A stretch of DNA of 64,000 bases, taken from the NCBI RefSeq assembly GCF_028473745.1, contig NZ_CP101137.1:2542001-2606000 (forward strand), written 5' to 3'. This document shows positions 20,920 through 30,657 of this stretch, in pieces. Numbering within the stretch: position 1 is the stretch's first letter; every line of letters starts with the position of its first letter. Under the pieces are notes generated by a model, which was given only the letters and a program-made list of their open reading frames with translations, made no database searches and was not told the origin of the DNA. The stretch is from Streptomyces sp. M92 (GTDB lineage Bacteria; Actinomycetota; Actinomycetes; Streptomycetales; Streptomycetaceae). A program made the position numbers and the translations under genes.

Positions 20920-21786
20920 TCATTCGTCTTCGTCGAAGATCTCTTCCGTGGTGGACGCGGTGACGGCGCGGAGCAGCCAGCGGAGCAGGGTTTCGGGGTC
21001 CTGGCAGTCGGCGACCTCTTCGCGGGTGCTCTCCGAGAGGACGAGACCGCGCTCTCCCAGGAGAAGCAGAAGGTGCTCCGTGCGGAACTTCGTGATGCGC
21101 TCGACCCGATCCTTCTCGCGTTCCCGATCCAAGATGATCGCGCTCACGAGGTGCTTCCAGACGATCCCGGCCGGGTGCGTGTGGAGGCCCTGGGCCGTCA
21201 GAGCTATGAGTGGGTTGGCGTCCACGTCCGGGAGATCCCGCAAGATCGTGGACAATGTGTCCAGCGCAGATCCGATTCCCTGTGCGGCCGGGTGCATGAT
21301 GGCCGACAGCGCGGACAGGGCCGGGTCGGCCTGAACTGCTTCGGGGTCGGTGATCAGCGGCAGGTTGGCAGGTCCCGCGACGAAGGGGTGGAGGGTGAGC
21401 GCGGGCGGCTGAACAGGCCCGCTCGCCACGGGCTGTGCGGCCCAACGTGCTGTGTCCTGGTCGGGGCACACGATCAACAGAGCCGTGGGCAACCGATACT
21501 CGGTCCACAGGCATGCGACGTGGTGTGCCCAGTGCGCGGGTCGTAGGTGGTCCTGGCGGTCCTGTGCCTCGATCAACAGGAGGAAGGTCTCCTGCCCCGC
21601 CGTCTCGAGCTGGAGCAACGTGTTTCCCCGACAACCGAGAGCTCCCCAGTTGCCGACGCCCGAGAACAGCACACTCGCCTTGGTGACGGCGGGAACGGCG
21701 ATCCCGAGCAGCGGTGCTACGCGGGCGAACAGGCCGGGATCGTGTCGGAAGAGGCGGTGCAGGGATTCGGCGGGCGGGTCGGACAT
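20920..21786 (-). CDS. Predicted nuclease-like (Rpn/PD-DEXK type) protein, full-length paralogue
   Basis: 288 residues. It matches the protein at 11735 along its length: ESLHRLFRHDPGLFARV, LLQLETAGQETFLLLIEAQDRQDHLRPAHWAHHV, LLIVCPDQDTARWA. The strand FLLLIEAQDRQD could be the PD-(D/E)XK core, an inference from pattern only. Unlike the 11735 copy it continues into a charged helical tail (ILDREREKDRVERITKFRTEHLLLLLGERG) and an acidic end. The tail looks like the oligomerisation or target region of Rpn-like proteins. ATG 21786. Confidence 0.7.
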   Translation of the reverse strand: MSDPPAESLHRLFRHDPGLFARVAPLLGIAVPAVTKASVLFSGVGNWGALGCRGNTLLQLETAGQETFLLLIEAQDRQDHLRPAHWAHHVACLWTEYRLPTALLIVCPDQDTARWAAQPVASGPVQPPALTLHPFVAGPANLPLITDPEAVQADPALSALSAIMHPAAQGIGSALDTLSTILRDLPDVDANPLIALTAQGLHTHPAGIVWKHLVSAIILDREREKDRVERITKFRTEHLLLLLGERGLVLSESTREEVADCQDPETLLRWLLRAVTASTTEEIFDEDE

Positions 21787-21837
21787 GGTGGCCTCGGGCT
21801 TCTGAAGGTGATGGATGAGGAGCGGGGGACTGTGGTG

Positions 21838-22704
21838 TCAGGCGGCTGCCGTGACTGCCCGACAGTCGCGGCAGCGGTCTTCGGTCTCGGGGGCGCGGAA
21901 GCCCCGGTCGCAGCCCTCGCAGTTCTGGAGTGGGTGGCGCGGCGGCGGTACGGCGGCCGGCGGCGTGCGGAACGGGGGCGGGGGTGGCAGCCGGTCGGTG
22001 AGGCGGTGGGCCAGGAGAGCGGCCGGGCGGCGCAGGGGCTCGTCCGGGAGGTCGGCCGTCAGGGCGCGGCGTACGGCGCCGGGGAGCACGTCCCTTTCCA
22101 GCCAGGCGGCGACGCCGGGCGCCAGGTGCGCGGTCTCGGCGGCGGAGAGCACCAGGCGGGAGTCGTGTCGGCGCAGGTCGGCGAGGAGATCGGTGGCCGC
22201 CCGGAAGAGCCCGGGGACCTTGCAGTCGGGCTGCGGTACGGCGGGGAGCGCCTTGCGGGGGCGGGGCTCACGGGGGCGGGAGGGGCGGTCCGGGCAGGTC
22301 GTGGAGGACTCCGCCCGGCGGGCGGCCTTCGGCTGGTTGCAGGAGACGGTACGGGTGACGATCCGGCCGGTGGACGTGCGTACGCGCTCGCGGCGCAGAT
22401 AGCCGTGGGCCTCCAGCTCGCGCAGGGCGGCGGCGATGCGGGTGGCGCCCTCGGGGAAGCGCGCGGTGAGGGACTTGATGTCGGCGCCCGCACCCGTGGG
22501 CAGCGACTGGAGGTGGCAGCTGAGACCGATCGCCAGCAGCGACAGCTCCTTGTGCTGGGCCAGGTGATTGCCGATCACCACGAAGCGGGTGGTGTGACGG
22601 GTGTTGTCGTGGGTGATGCCGCCGCCGTGGTGACGCGTACGGGTCGGATCGGCGGTGAGGGCTGACTGGGCGTGGGAGGGCGCGTTAGGGTCTTGGGTAT
22701 CCAT
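21838..22704 (-). CDS. Winged-helix protein with C-terminal zinc-ribbon-like motif
   Basis: 288 residues. The N-terminal half (about 40-115) is a winged helix of a type common in Streptomyces, with FVVIGNHLAQHKELSLLAIGL and ATRIAAALRELEAHGYLRRERVR. The middle is Pro/Arg rich. The C-terminus has CEGCDRGF and CRDCRAV, a CxxC...CxxC pair that likely binds zinc. A role in DNA binding is likely; the target is unknown. It is upstream of the second nuclease-like gene in the same direction (51 bases apart) and downstream of an RsbW-like gene, so the three may be co-regulated. Confidence 0.72.
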   Translation of the reverse strand: MDTQDPNAPSHAQSALTADPTRTRHHGGGITHDNTRHTTRFVVIGNHLAQHKELSLLAIGLSCHLQSLPTGAGADIKSLTARFPEGATRIAAALRELEAHGYLRRERVRTSTGRIVTRTVSCNQPKAARRAESSTTCPDRPSRPREPRPRKALPAVPQPDCKVPGLFRAATDLLADLRRHDSRLVLSAAETAHLAPGVAAWLERDVLPGAVRRALTADLPDEPLRRPAALLAHRLTDRLPPPPPFRTPPAAVPPPRHPLQNCEGCDRGFRAPETEDRCRDCRAVTAAA

Positions 22705-22944
22705 CGGGAAGTCTCGTTTCCTTGGTGGTAGGCCCTCGTATTGGGATGGCAGTCCCGGCGGGGGCCGACGTATGTCTGCGGTCGTTTGCGCTGAGCGTAG
22801 GGGAGTTGGGGGTTCGGAAATCCAGCCCAGGCGGTGATGTTCACCCGCCCGGGTGATGACGCGCCTCGGGTGGAAAGGCGGGGCTTGGTGGGGTGCTTTC
22901 TCCCCGGGTTCTTTCCTTGGTAGGGCACCGGCGGCACCGCAGCC

Positions 22945-23376
22945 TCAGAACGCGGGTTCCGGCGGTGTGCAGGGCAGTTCCGCCCACACGGTCTTGCGCG
23001 GGAAGCGTTCCTCGGTCACTCCCCAGCGGTCCGCCAGCGCCTCGACGAGCAGCAGGCCACGGCCCGATTCGGCGTCGGGGGCGGGTGTCTGCGGGCGGGG
23101 GAGTTCTTCGCCCCGGGTGTCGGTGACCTCGATACGGAGGGTCGCGCCGACGACGTAGAGCGTGAGCCGGAAGTCGCGGCCGGGGACGCGTCCGTGGGCC
23201 GCCGCGTTGCTCGCCAGTTCGGCGACGAGCTGGCGGGCCGGGTCGAGCGGGAGGCCCCAGCTGCGGAGCTGTTCCGTCGCCAGCAGACGGGCGAGGCGGG
23301 CGCCGCGCGGCGTGGGGGACAGCTGCACACTGAAGTTGCGGACGGACGTCGGGAGTTCGGCGGATTTCTGGTTCAC
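22945..23376 (-). CDS. RsbW-like ATPase (anti-sigma factor family)
   Basis: 143-residue protein with a GHKL/HATPase_c fold. The N box is LVAELASNAAAHGRVPG, the G1 region is LRIEVTDTRGEELPRPQ and the G2 region is SGRGLLLVEALADRWGV. Proteins of this type in Streptomyces bind anti-anti-sigma or sigma factors. In S. coelicolor the similarly placed SCO4677 (RsfA) does so for SigF and BldG; equivalence is inferred from context. GTG 23376 has no ribosome binding site but has CACGCT about 7 bases upstream, so a leaderless start is likely. It is divergent from the XRE/DUF397 pair. Confidence 0.82.
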   Translation of the reverse strand: MNQKSAELPTSVRNFSVQLSPTPRGARLARLLATEQLRSWGLPLDPARQLVAELASNAAAHGRVPGRDFRLTLYVVGATLRIEVTDTRGEELPRPQTPAPDAESGRGLLLVEALADRWGVTEERFPRKTVWAELPCTPPEPAF

Positions 23377-23400
23377 GTCACTCAGCGTGGCGGTGCGTGC

Positions 23401-23437
23401 GTACGGTGAGAAGTGACTCAGCGGGTACGTACGGTGA
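23401..23437. repeat. Direct repeat GTACGGTGA in a divergent promoter region
   Basis: Two identical 9-mers, GTACGGTGA, lie at 23401-23409 and 23429-23437, 28 bases apart start to start, in the 158-base gap between the RsbW-like gene and the XRE gene. The spacing is close to three helical turns. They could be an operator for the adjacent XRE protein. Confidence 0.7.
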
Positions 23438-23534
23438 CTGTCCGGTTGTTGTCCGGTGTGTACGGGGCTGTCACGGCGGTCGGTACGGGTAGGGCGCTGG
23501 TGCATCCGATACGGGCACGACGGAGGGGCACGGC

Positions 23535-24410
23535 ATGACAGTCGAGACGGACGCGGGACGGCTCAAGAGTGAGGCGGACGAGCCGGGTTGGGAGGTCGAC
23601 CCGGACGACGAGTGGGGAATCGCCGTCATCACGACCGTCGGTCGGCAGCTGAAGCTGCGGCGCGAGGCGGCGGGGATGCGGGCCGTCGAGTTCGGGGCGG
23701 CGGTCGGGTACGGCGAGGACATGGTCTACAAGATCGAGGGCGGGAAGCGGATTCCCCGGCAGGAGTACCTGGACCGGGCCGACGAGGCGCTGGACGCGGG
23801 CGGGCTGATCTCGGCGGCGTGGGAGGACGTGAAGAAGGTCCGGTACCCGAAGAAGGTGCGGGAGCTGGGGAAGCTGGAGGCGAAGGCCGTCGAGATCGGG
23901 GTGTACGAGTGCAACATCGTCGCGGGGCTGTTGCAGACGCCGGAGCATGCTCGGGTGCTGATCGAGGCTGCGCAGCCGCCCTACTCACCCGACGATGTCG
24001 AACGCATGGTGGCAGCCCGGTTGGCCAGGCAATCGGTGTACGAGCGCGATCCGGCTCCATCGATTCATTTCGTGTTGGAAGAGGCGCCCCTGCGTCGGCA
24101 GATCGGGGGCACAATGGGATGGCGACGGCAGCTCGAACGTCTGTTGGAGGTTGGGAGGTTGGCCAGTGTCACGCTCCAAGTCATGCCGACCAACGTTGAC
24201 GCTCATCCAGGGCTCGACGGCAGGATCGAGTTGTTGAAGTTCCAGGACGGTACAGCGGTGGGGCGCGCCGACGGCTTGTTCAACGGACGTCCCGTCTCTG
24301 AACCGAGGCAACTCCGCATCCTGGAGTTGCAGTACGGAACCATCCGGGCGCAGGCACTCCCCCCTAGGGAGTCGCTGGCCTTCATCGAGAAACTGCTGGG
24401 AGAAACATGA
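23535..24410 (+). CDS. Scr1-type XRE regulator with DUF5753
   Basis: 291 residues. An N-terminal XRE HTH (about 33-85: VGRQLKLRREAAGMRAVEFGAAVGYGEDMVYKIEGGKR) is followed by a long DUF5753 domain with ECNIVAGLLQTPEHARVLIEA and RIELLKFQDG. These regulators occur in dozens of copies in Streptomyces, usually paired with a DUF397 protein, as here (4-base ATGA overlap). Some pairs, such as WhiJ-type, control development. GGAGGGG precedes the ATG by 7 bases. The neighbouring RsbW-like ATPase completes the typical trio. Confidence 0.92.
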   Translation: MTVETDAGRLKSEADEPGWEVDPDDEWGIAVITTVGRQLKLRREAAGMRAVEFGAAVGYGEDMVYKIEGGKRIPRQEYLDRADEALDAGGLISAAWEDVKKVRYPKKVRELGKLEAKAVEIGVYECNIVAGLLQTPEHARVLIEAAQPPYSPDDVERMVAARLARQSVYERDPAPSIHFVLEEAPLRRQIGGTMGWRRQLERLLEVGRLASVTLQVMPTNVDAHPGLDGRIELLKFQDGTAVGRADGLFNGRPVSEPRQLRILELQYGTIRAQALPPRESLAFIEKLLGET

Positions 24411-24607
24411 TCCGCGAGGCCGAACTGGTCTGGTTCAAGAGCACCTACAGCGGCGGCACCAACGGCGAGTCCTGCGTCGAGATCGCGACCACCCCCGGCA
24501 CGATCCACGTCCGAGACTCCAAGCACGTACCAGGTGGCGGCCCCCGCCTCACCCTCACCCCGACCGCCTGGGCGACCTTCCTCCCGTACGCGTCGGAGCC
24601 GCGCTGA
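24407..24607 (+). CDS. DUF397 partner protein
   Basis: 66-residue DUF397 protein with the hallmark WFKSTYSGGTNGESCVEI and VRDSKHVPGG. It overlaps the XRE gene by ATGA, indicating translational coupling. In characterised pairs the small protein modulates its XRE partner. Its last 53 bases overlap the 3' end of the convergent regulator gene. Confidence 0.92.
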   Translation: MIREAELVWFKSTYSGGTNGESCVEIATTPGTIHVRDSKHVPGGGPRLTLTPTAWATFLPYASEPR

Positions 24608-25451
24608 CCACCTCCTGCGTCCCCACCACCGCCAACAGCTCCAGCAGCCCCGCGCTCTCCGTCCCCACGGCCGGCGTGAACCAGAGCAGTCGCTGCCGTC
24701 CGTCCTCGCTGAAGAGATGGAGGCAGTTGACCTCGATCACGCCGAGCACGGGATGGACGAGCCGTTTGCGGTCCTTCCGCCGGACGGCCACCTCGTGGTC
24801 GGCCCACAGCGAGGCGAACTCGGGCGAGACGGCGAGCAGCGTCCGGATCATCGACCCGACCTCGGGGTCCTTCGCGTCCCTCCGTGCCGCCGCGGCCCGC
24901 AGGTCGGCGACGAAGGAGCGGGACTGGCCCTCGTGGTCGGCCTCCGGATACAGGCGCCGGGCGTCGGGCTCGGTGAACCACCGGTGGACGAAGCTGGCCC
25001 TGGGCCCCCGGAAACCCGAGTGGTCCCCGAGCAGCGCCACCGCCAGCGGATTCTGCACGAGGGTGACGTGCAGGTCGGTGATCACCTGCGCCGGGGTCGA
25101 GGTCATCCGCCCGAGCAGGTCCAGCATGCCCGGGTGCACGTGCGAAGCGGCCCCGCCCTGCACGGGCACCGGCCGGTCCGCGAGCCGGTACAGATAGTCC
25201 CGCTCGTCGGAGGAGAGCCGCAGCGCACGCGCCAGCGCGGCGATCATCTGCTCGGACGGCTGCGACCCGGCCCCGCGCTCCAGCTCGTTGTAGTAGTCCA
25301 CGGACGCCCCGGCGAGCTGGGCGACCTCCTCGCGCCGCAGCCCCGGCACCCGGCGCCGAGGGCCGGCCGGAAGCCCGACGTCGGCCGGGCGGATGCGCTC
25401 CCGCCGCGACCGCAGGAACGCTCCCAGCTCGGCGTACTTCACAGCGCTCAT
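24555..25451 (-). CDS. XRE regulator with MmyB-like ligand domain
   Basis: 298 residues from ATG 25451. The HTH spans about 8-80 (ELGAFLRSRRERI, GLRREEVAQLAGASVDYYNELERG). The C-terminal MmyB/PAS-like domain (about 110-285) includes DLHVTLVQNPLAVALLGD, FVHRWFTEPDARRLYP and HLFSEDGRQRLLWF. Members of this family often repress or activate a divergent oxidoreductase gene, exactly the arrangement here (SDR at 25538). A perfect palindrome lies between them. The start may be leaderless, because CAGAAT sits about 7 bases before the ATG. Confidence 0.9.
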   Translation of the reverse strand: MSAVKYAELGAFLRSRRERIRPADVGLPAGPRRRVPGLRREEVAQLAGASVDYYNELERGAGSQPSEQMIAALARALRLSSDERDYLYRLADRPVPVQGGAASHVHPGMLDLLGRMTSTPAQVITDLHVTLVQNPLAVALLGDHSGFRGPRASFVHRWFTEPDARRLYPEADHEGQSRSFVADLRAAAARRDAKDPEVGSMIRTLLAVSPEFASLWADHEVAVRRKDRKRLVHPVLGVIEVNCLHLFSEDGRQRLLWFTPAVGTESAGLLELLAVVGTQEVVSAAPTRTGGRSPRRSG

Positions 25452-25484
25452 GCCCTCCATTCTGCGCCGGGCGGGGCCGGTGAC

Positions 25485-25505
25485 CCAGGGGATGACATCC
25501 CCTGG
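25485..25505. promoter_or_regulatory. Palindromic operator candidate
   Basis: CCAGGGGAT (25485-25493), a 3-base spacer, and its exact complement ATCCCCTGG (25497-25505) form a perfect 9-bp inverted repeat. It is centred between the divergent XRE and SDR genes, at about the -35 distance from both starts, as expected for a dimeric repressor or activator. Confidence 0.8.
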
Positions 25506-25537
25506 CTGCGCGGGTGGGCCGGGCGCATCGTGGACGC

Positions 25538-26311
25538 ATGACCACGAGAACGAACACGAGCAGGAACCAGAACCCAGCGGCCGACACCCGCGTAGCGATC
25601 GTCACCGGCGGGTCGCGCGGCATCGGCCGGGCGGTCTCGCGCAAGCTCGCCGAGGACGGCCTGGCCGTCGTCGTGAACTACGCCAGCGACGCCGCCTCCG
25701 CCGACGAGACGGTGGCGGCGATCACCGGGACCGGCGGCCGGGCGATCGCCGTGGCGGCGGACGTGGCGGAGGAGAAGGAGATCGCCGCGCTGTTCGACCG
25801 GGCGGAGACCGAGTACGGCGGCGTGGACGTCGTCGTGAACTCGGCCGGCCGCATGACCTTGTCGCCCATCGCCGACCTGGACCTGGACGCCCTGGACGCC
25901 ATGCACCGCACCAACATCCGCGGCACCTTCGTGGTCGCCCGGGAGGCCGCCCGGCGCCTGCGGGCGGGGGGCTCCTTCGTGGGATTCTCGACATCCGTCG
26001 TCGGCACGCAGTTCCCGGCGTACGGGGCGTACGCGGCGAGCAAGGGCGCGGTGGAGGCGATGACGCTGATCCTCGCCCGTGAGCTGCGCGGACGGGACAT
26101 CACCGTGAACACGGTGGCCCCCGGCCCCACGGCCACGGACCTGTTCCTCACCGGCAAGACGGAGGAGCAGATCGACCAGCTCGCGAAGACGCCGCCGCTG
26201 GAGCGGCTGGGCACCCCGGAGGACATCGCCGAGGTGGTCGCCTTCCTCTCCAGCCCCGCCGGTCACTGGGTGAACGGCCAGATCCTGCGTGCCAACGGGG
26301 GGATGATCTGA
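25538..26311 (+). CDS. SDR family oxidoreductase
   Basis: 257-residue classical short-chain dehydrogenase/reductase. The cofactor motif TGGSRGIG is at 23-30 and NSAG at 101-104. The catalytic Ser is in GFSTSVV (about 151-153) and YAASK at 165-169. The C-terminus ends NGQILRANGGMI. An Asn-Tyr at the end of beta-2 (VVNYAS) hints at NADP use. The substrate is unknown. ATG 25538 has no Shine-Dalgarno sequence. It is followed one base later by a tautomerase gene and is probably controlled by the divergent XRE regulator. Confidence 0.92.
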   Translation: MTTRTNTSRNQNPAADTRVAIVTGGSRGIGRAVSRKLAEDGLAVVVNYASDAASADETVAAITGTGGRAIAVAADVAEEKEIAALFDRAETEYGGVDVVVNSAGRMTLSPIADLDLDALDAMHRTNIRGTFVVAREAARRLRAGGSFVGFSTSVVGTQFPAYGAYAASKGAVEAMTLILARELRGRDITVNTVAPGPTATDLFLTGKTEEQIDQLAKTPPLERLGTPEDIAEVVAFLSSPAGHWVNGQILRANGGMI

Positions 26312-26312
26312 G

Positions 26313-26525
26313 ATGCCCTTCGCCCACTTCAAGGTCCCCGAGGGCACCCTCACCCCGGAGGACAAGCGGAAGATCGTCGAACGCACCACCGACCTCTACG
26401 CCGAGATCTACGGGGAGCGCGCCCGCCCCACCACCGTCGTCCTCGTCGACGAGGTCCCCGACGGCGGTTGGGGCGTCGCGGGCAACGTCCTCACCGCCGA
26501 GATGCTCAACGCGGACGGAGACTGA
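26313..26525 (+). CDS. 4-oxalocrotonate tautomerase family protein
   Basis: 70-residue tautomerase-fold protein. After Met removal the N-terminal Pro (MPFAHFKVPEGTLT) would be the catalytic base. The region PTTVVLVDEVPDGGWGVAG matches the second strand and active-site loop of the family. The ATG is one base after the SDR stop, so the two form an operon. Together they suggest metabolism of a small carbonyl or enol compound. Confidence 0.88.
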   Translation: MPFAHFKVPEGTLTPEDKRKIVERTTDLYAEIYGERARPTTVVLVDEVPDGGWGVAGNVLTAEMLNADGD

Positions 26526-26586
26526 CGGCCGACGGCGGGTCCGTCTGCTGTTCTCGCGGCAGGCGGACCGGCACCGAAGAGATCGG

Positions 26587-27555
26587 TCAGCCCTGCGCGT
26601 ACTCGTTGTACAGGTCGATGACCCAGGAGCCGAAGTGCGGCGACCTGATCACGGTGGGGTTGTCGCGGTCGTCCGCGTTGCTGTTCACGCCGGAGACGTA
26701 CGGTACGGAACCGGTGTTCTCGACCCACGGGCCGCCGCTGGCACCGCCCGTCTGGTTGGTGCAGTCCATCTCGTACTGCCCGCCTTCGGGCTCGGCTTGC
26801 GCGTCGCAGACCTGGAGGGTCATTCCGTCGTAGGCCCCTGCGGCCGAGTAGCCCATGGCAAGGAAGTTCTGGGTACCGCTGTAACCGGCCCACACGCCGT
26901 TGCCTCCGACGACCTCCACGACCTCGTATCCCTGGAACTGCCCCATGAGGGCGATGCCGAAGTCGTAGTCGAAGTCTCCGTCCTCGGCCCAGCCCACGGT
27001 GGTGACCAGGGTCTCGAACTCGTACCCGCCGTACGGTGCGGTGTTGTTCTCGAAGCCGGGGTAGAAGGTGAACTTCTCCGCCCAGGAGCCTCCGTTGCCG
27101 TCATGCAGGCAGTGCCCGGCCGTGAAGACCATGTTCTTGCCGGCGCTGCTCACGACCGACGCGGAGCACACGTAGCCCGCCCCGTCGACGGTGAAGAAGA
27201 CCTTGCCGACCGTGGCGTGCGAGACGGCTGCCGCGCCCAGGGGGGCGGCCAGGGGGGATGCGGCGGGGGAGGTGGGTTCGGCGAGCACGGTCGGCGCGGT
27301 CCGGGCGTCGGAGGCGGCCTGCGGGCGGACGGAGTCCGGGACTTCGACCTCGCCCAGGGCCCGGGGGACGGCCGCCGCCCGGCGCTCGGGGGTCCAGTAC
27401 TCCGTGCCCGACTGGGCGGACCGGGCTTCGGCGGCGTGGTGCACCACCGCCGTGCCCGGTTCCTGAGTGCGTGCGGTGGCTGCTTCCGGCAGGAACAGGG
27501 CGACCAGCGCGACAAGGAAGGCCGCCGCCGAGGATCTCTGCAACGAGGTGCGCAT
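26587..27555 (-). CDS. Secreted trypsin-like serine protease
   Basis: 322 residues with a Sec signal peptide (about 1-28: hydrophobic FLVALVALFLPEAATA). An Ala/Pro-rich pro-region of about 80 residues precedes a chymotrypsin-fold domain. The triad candidates are His148 (FTAGHCLHD), Asp198 (DFDYDFGIALM) and Ser273 (TGGASGGPW). Cys130/Cys149 and Cys250/Cys265 could form disulfides. The GASGGP variant is typical of glutamyl-endopeptidase-like and V8-like secreted proteases in Streptomyces. It is convergent with the tautomerase gene. Confidence 0.88.
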   Translation of the reverse strand: MRTSLQRSSAAAFLVALVALFLPEAATARTQEPGTAVVHHAAEARSAQSGTEYWTPERRAAAVPRALGEVEVPDSVRPQAASDARTAPTVLAEPTSPAASPLAAPLGAAAVSHATVGKVFFTVDGAGYVCSASVVSSAGKNMVFTAGHCLHDGNGGSWAEKFTFYPGFENNTAPYGGYEFETLVTTVGWAEDGDFDYDFGIALMGQFQGYEVVEVVGGNGVWAGYSGTQNFLAMGYSAAGAYDGMTLQVCDAQAEPEGGQYEMDCTNQTGGASGGPWVENTGSVPYVSGVNSNADDRDNPTVIRSPHFGSWVIDLYNEYAQG

Positions 27556-27720
27556 TCTTCTCCAAGCACGGTTGCGTCTCTACGCTCGGGCCGAGCGGAG
27601 GCAGGCTGCCCTTGGCTTAGAATGTCCATGCCAAGCATGATCGTGAAGTGAGTCACAGTGCTGTCGTTGGTCGTGAAGTGCCGCGACGCGTCGGGTCACG
27701 TCCGTTGGAGGAGTGCCATC

Positions 27721-27975
27721 GTGCCCTTGCCTGTGCGTGTCGCCCGCTGGGCGTTGTTGCTCCCGTTGTTCGTTCTGGGGGCGGCGGGGTGCGAGGAGGA
27801 GAACGCCGACCCGGGTGAGGTTCGCCCGTCGGCCCCGACGCCCGCTCCGAGTTCGGCGTCCACCGTGAGCCCCTCGTCCACGAGGATTCCGGCGACCGAA
27901 CCCGAGGTGACGGCCGACCCGGACTGGAGCCGGACTGTCGAGGAGAGTGGGGACCCGGTCATGCCGACCCGCTGA
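27721..27975 (+). CDS. Small lipoprotein
   Basis: 84 residues from GTG 27721, chosen because GGAGGAG lies 10 bases upstream and the product then starts with a clean signal peptide. The lipobox LGAAGC is followed by an acidic, Ser/Thr/Pro-rich mature part of about 57 residues with no recognisable domain. Likely a membrane-tethered extracytoplasmic peptide; function unknown. Confidence 0.65.
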   Translation: MPLPVRVARWALLLPLFVLGAAGCEEENADPGEVRPSAPTPAPSSASTVSPSSTRIPATEPEVTADPDWSRTVEESGDPVMPTR

Positions 27976-29586
<1,611 letters not shown>

Positions 29587-29598
29587 CCGGGCGAACGA

Positions 29599-29624
29599 AG
29601 GGGGCCGTGGCGCCACGGCCCCCT
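29599..29624 (+). terminator. gdhA terminator hairpin
   Basis: AGGGGGCCGTGG (29599-29610) and its exact complement (29613-29624) leave a 2-base gap, so the effective loop is a few bases wider. It is 12 bases after the gdhA stop. Confidence 0.85.
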
Positions 29625-29702
29625 CGCGCAGTACGGCTCCGCCCTCAGCCGAAGGTCACCACCGGCCGCCCGTTCGAGCCCGGCCGGAAGCGTCGCCGCT
29701 CT

Positions 29703-30140
29703 TCACGAGGGCGGTACGGGCGCGGAGGGCGCGCGCCCGGCCAGCCGCGCCAGCACCCGGGCGTGGACCGTGGTCGCCGCCGCGATCACGGAGGCCACGG
29801 TCGACAGGGCCAGGATGCCGAGCAGCGCCGGCCACTGACGCAGCTCGCTGTGGCAGTAGTAGCCGTCCTGCTCGAACGGCTCGATCAGCGGCCCCTTGCA
29901 ACGGGGTTCACCGTCGTGGAGCTCGGGGCCGTACGAGGCGAGCATGAGGTAGGCGAAGTACGCCCACAGCGCGGCCGCGAGCATGACGAACGCGACGGAC
30001 CACTTGTCCGCACGGCTCGCGTCCCTCAGGTCCCGCGAAGGCCCGGTCGCCGCTGCCGGGTCTCCGTCGCCTGCCGGTGAGCCGTCCTCGTCGCCCACGT
30101 CCGCGGTGTGTCTGCCGGTGGCGGTGTCGTCGGCCGTCAA
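29703..30140 (-). CDS. Two-helix membrane protein
   Basis: About 145 residues if TTG 30140 is the start (GGGGGAT lies just upstream), or 158 from GTG 30179. An acidic N-terminal tail rich in Asp/Ala/Gly is followed by two hydrophobic helices (VAFVMLAAALWAYFAYLMLA and ALLGILALSTVASVIAAAT). A short extracytoplasmic loop between them carries two Cys (PRCKGP, YYCHS) that may pair. Function unknown. Convergent with gdhA. Confidence 0.68.
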   Translation of the reverse strand: MTADDTATGRHTADVGDEDGSPAGDGDPAAATGPSRDLRDASRADKWSVAFVMLAAALWAYFAYLMLASYGPELHDGEPRCKGPLIEPFEQDGYYCHSELRQWPALLGILALSTVASVIAAATTVHARVLARLAGRAPSAPVPPS

Positions 30141-30291
30141 GTGATCCCCCAGGTGTTCGGTCCCGTCACGATGGACCACGACCCTAGTGCGGTGACCGGT
30201 GCGGCACCCCCGAGCCCTGTCGCCGGGTCCGGAGCCTCGGACGCCGCGAGGTGTACCCCGCGATCACGTGGGGTACAGTCATCCGCTTCGA

Positions 30292-30322
30292 TTGGCCAGC
30301 GACACGCCCCGTATGGCAGACT
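30292..30322 (+). promoter_or_regulatory. S10 operon promoter candidate
   Basis: TTGGCC at 30292-30297 and CAGACT at 30317-30322 are separated by 19 bases, slightly long, with a TGG just before the -10. The first transcribed base would be near 30329. Confidence 0.5.
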
Positions 30323-30563
30323 AGCGGGGTTGCTCGGTCGAGTGCCGATGCTGCGCGCCTCCCGCCGGGGGGACCGGAAGCGAGTCCCACAGTACTCGTC
30401 GCCCCTGATCAGGAGCGGACGTACGGGAATCTTCCGGGAAGCGTCAGCGGGGTACCGGCCAGGCGCCCGGTGGGCCTCTCGCCCCCGGTCCGCGGTTCCG
30501 GTAGGGCCCGCACCTCCCAGAGCAGGGATGTTCGAACAAGGGACATCTGTGTCAGCGGGAGTG

Positions 30564-30588
30564 CGACACGCCCGACCGCGTGGGTCGG
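30564..30588 (+). promoter_or_regulatory. Leader element shared with the str operon (copy 2)
   Basis: This copy begins CGACACG and continues CCCGACCGCGTGGGTCGG. It differs at one of 25 bases from 7084-7108. It lies 69 bases before rpsJ, in the predicted leader transcript. The inner CCGACC/GGTCGG can form a small hairpin. Confidence 0.75.
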
Positions 30589-30657
30589 AGGGGGAGCGGG
30601 ATTGCAAGGAACCGCCGGGTACCAGAGCGTTACGAGAGACAGGACTACGAAGTAGCC

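Larger units (their letters stand above)
30141..30657 (+). other. S10 operon promoter and leader region (no gene)
   Basis: This gap of about 520 bases holds the S10 promoter and a transcript leader of roughly 330 bases. Open frames exist across it but lack coding character and ribosome binding sites. The leader includes the element shared with the str operon at 30564-30588. Several GC-rich inverted repeats could fold. Long leaders in S10 operons elsewhere serve L4 autoregulation; whether this one does is unknown. Confidence 0.6.

Noticed and set aside
30251..30655. Open frames in the S10 leader
   Set aside because: No ribosome binding site and no coding character; the region is better explained as promoter and leader RNA.
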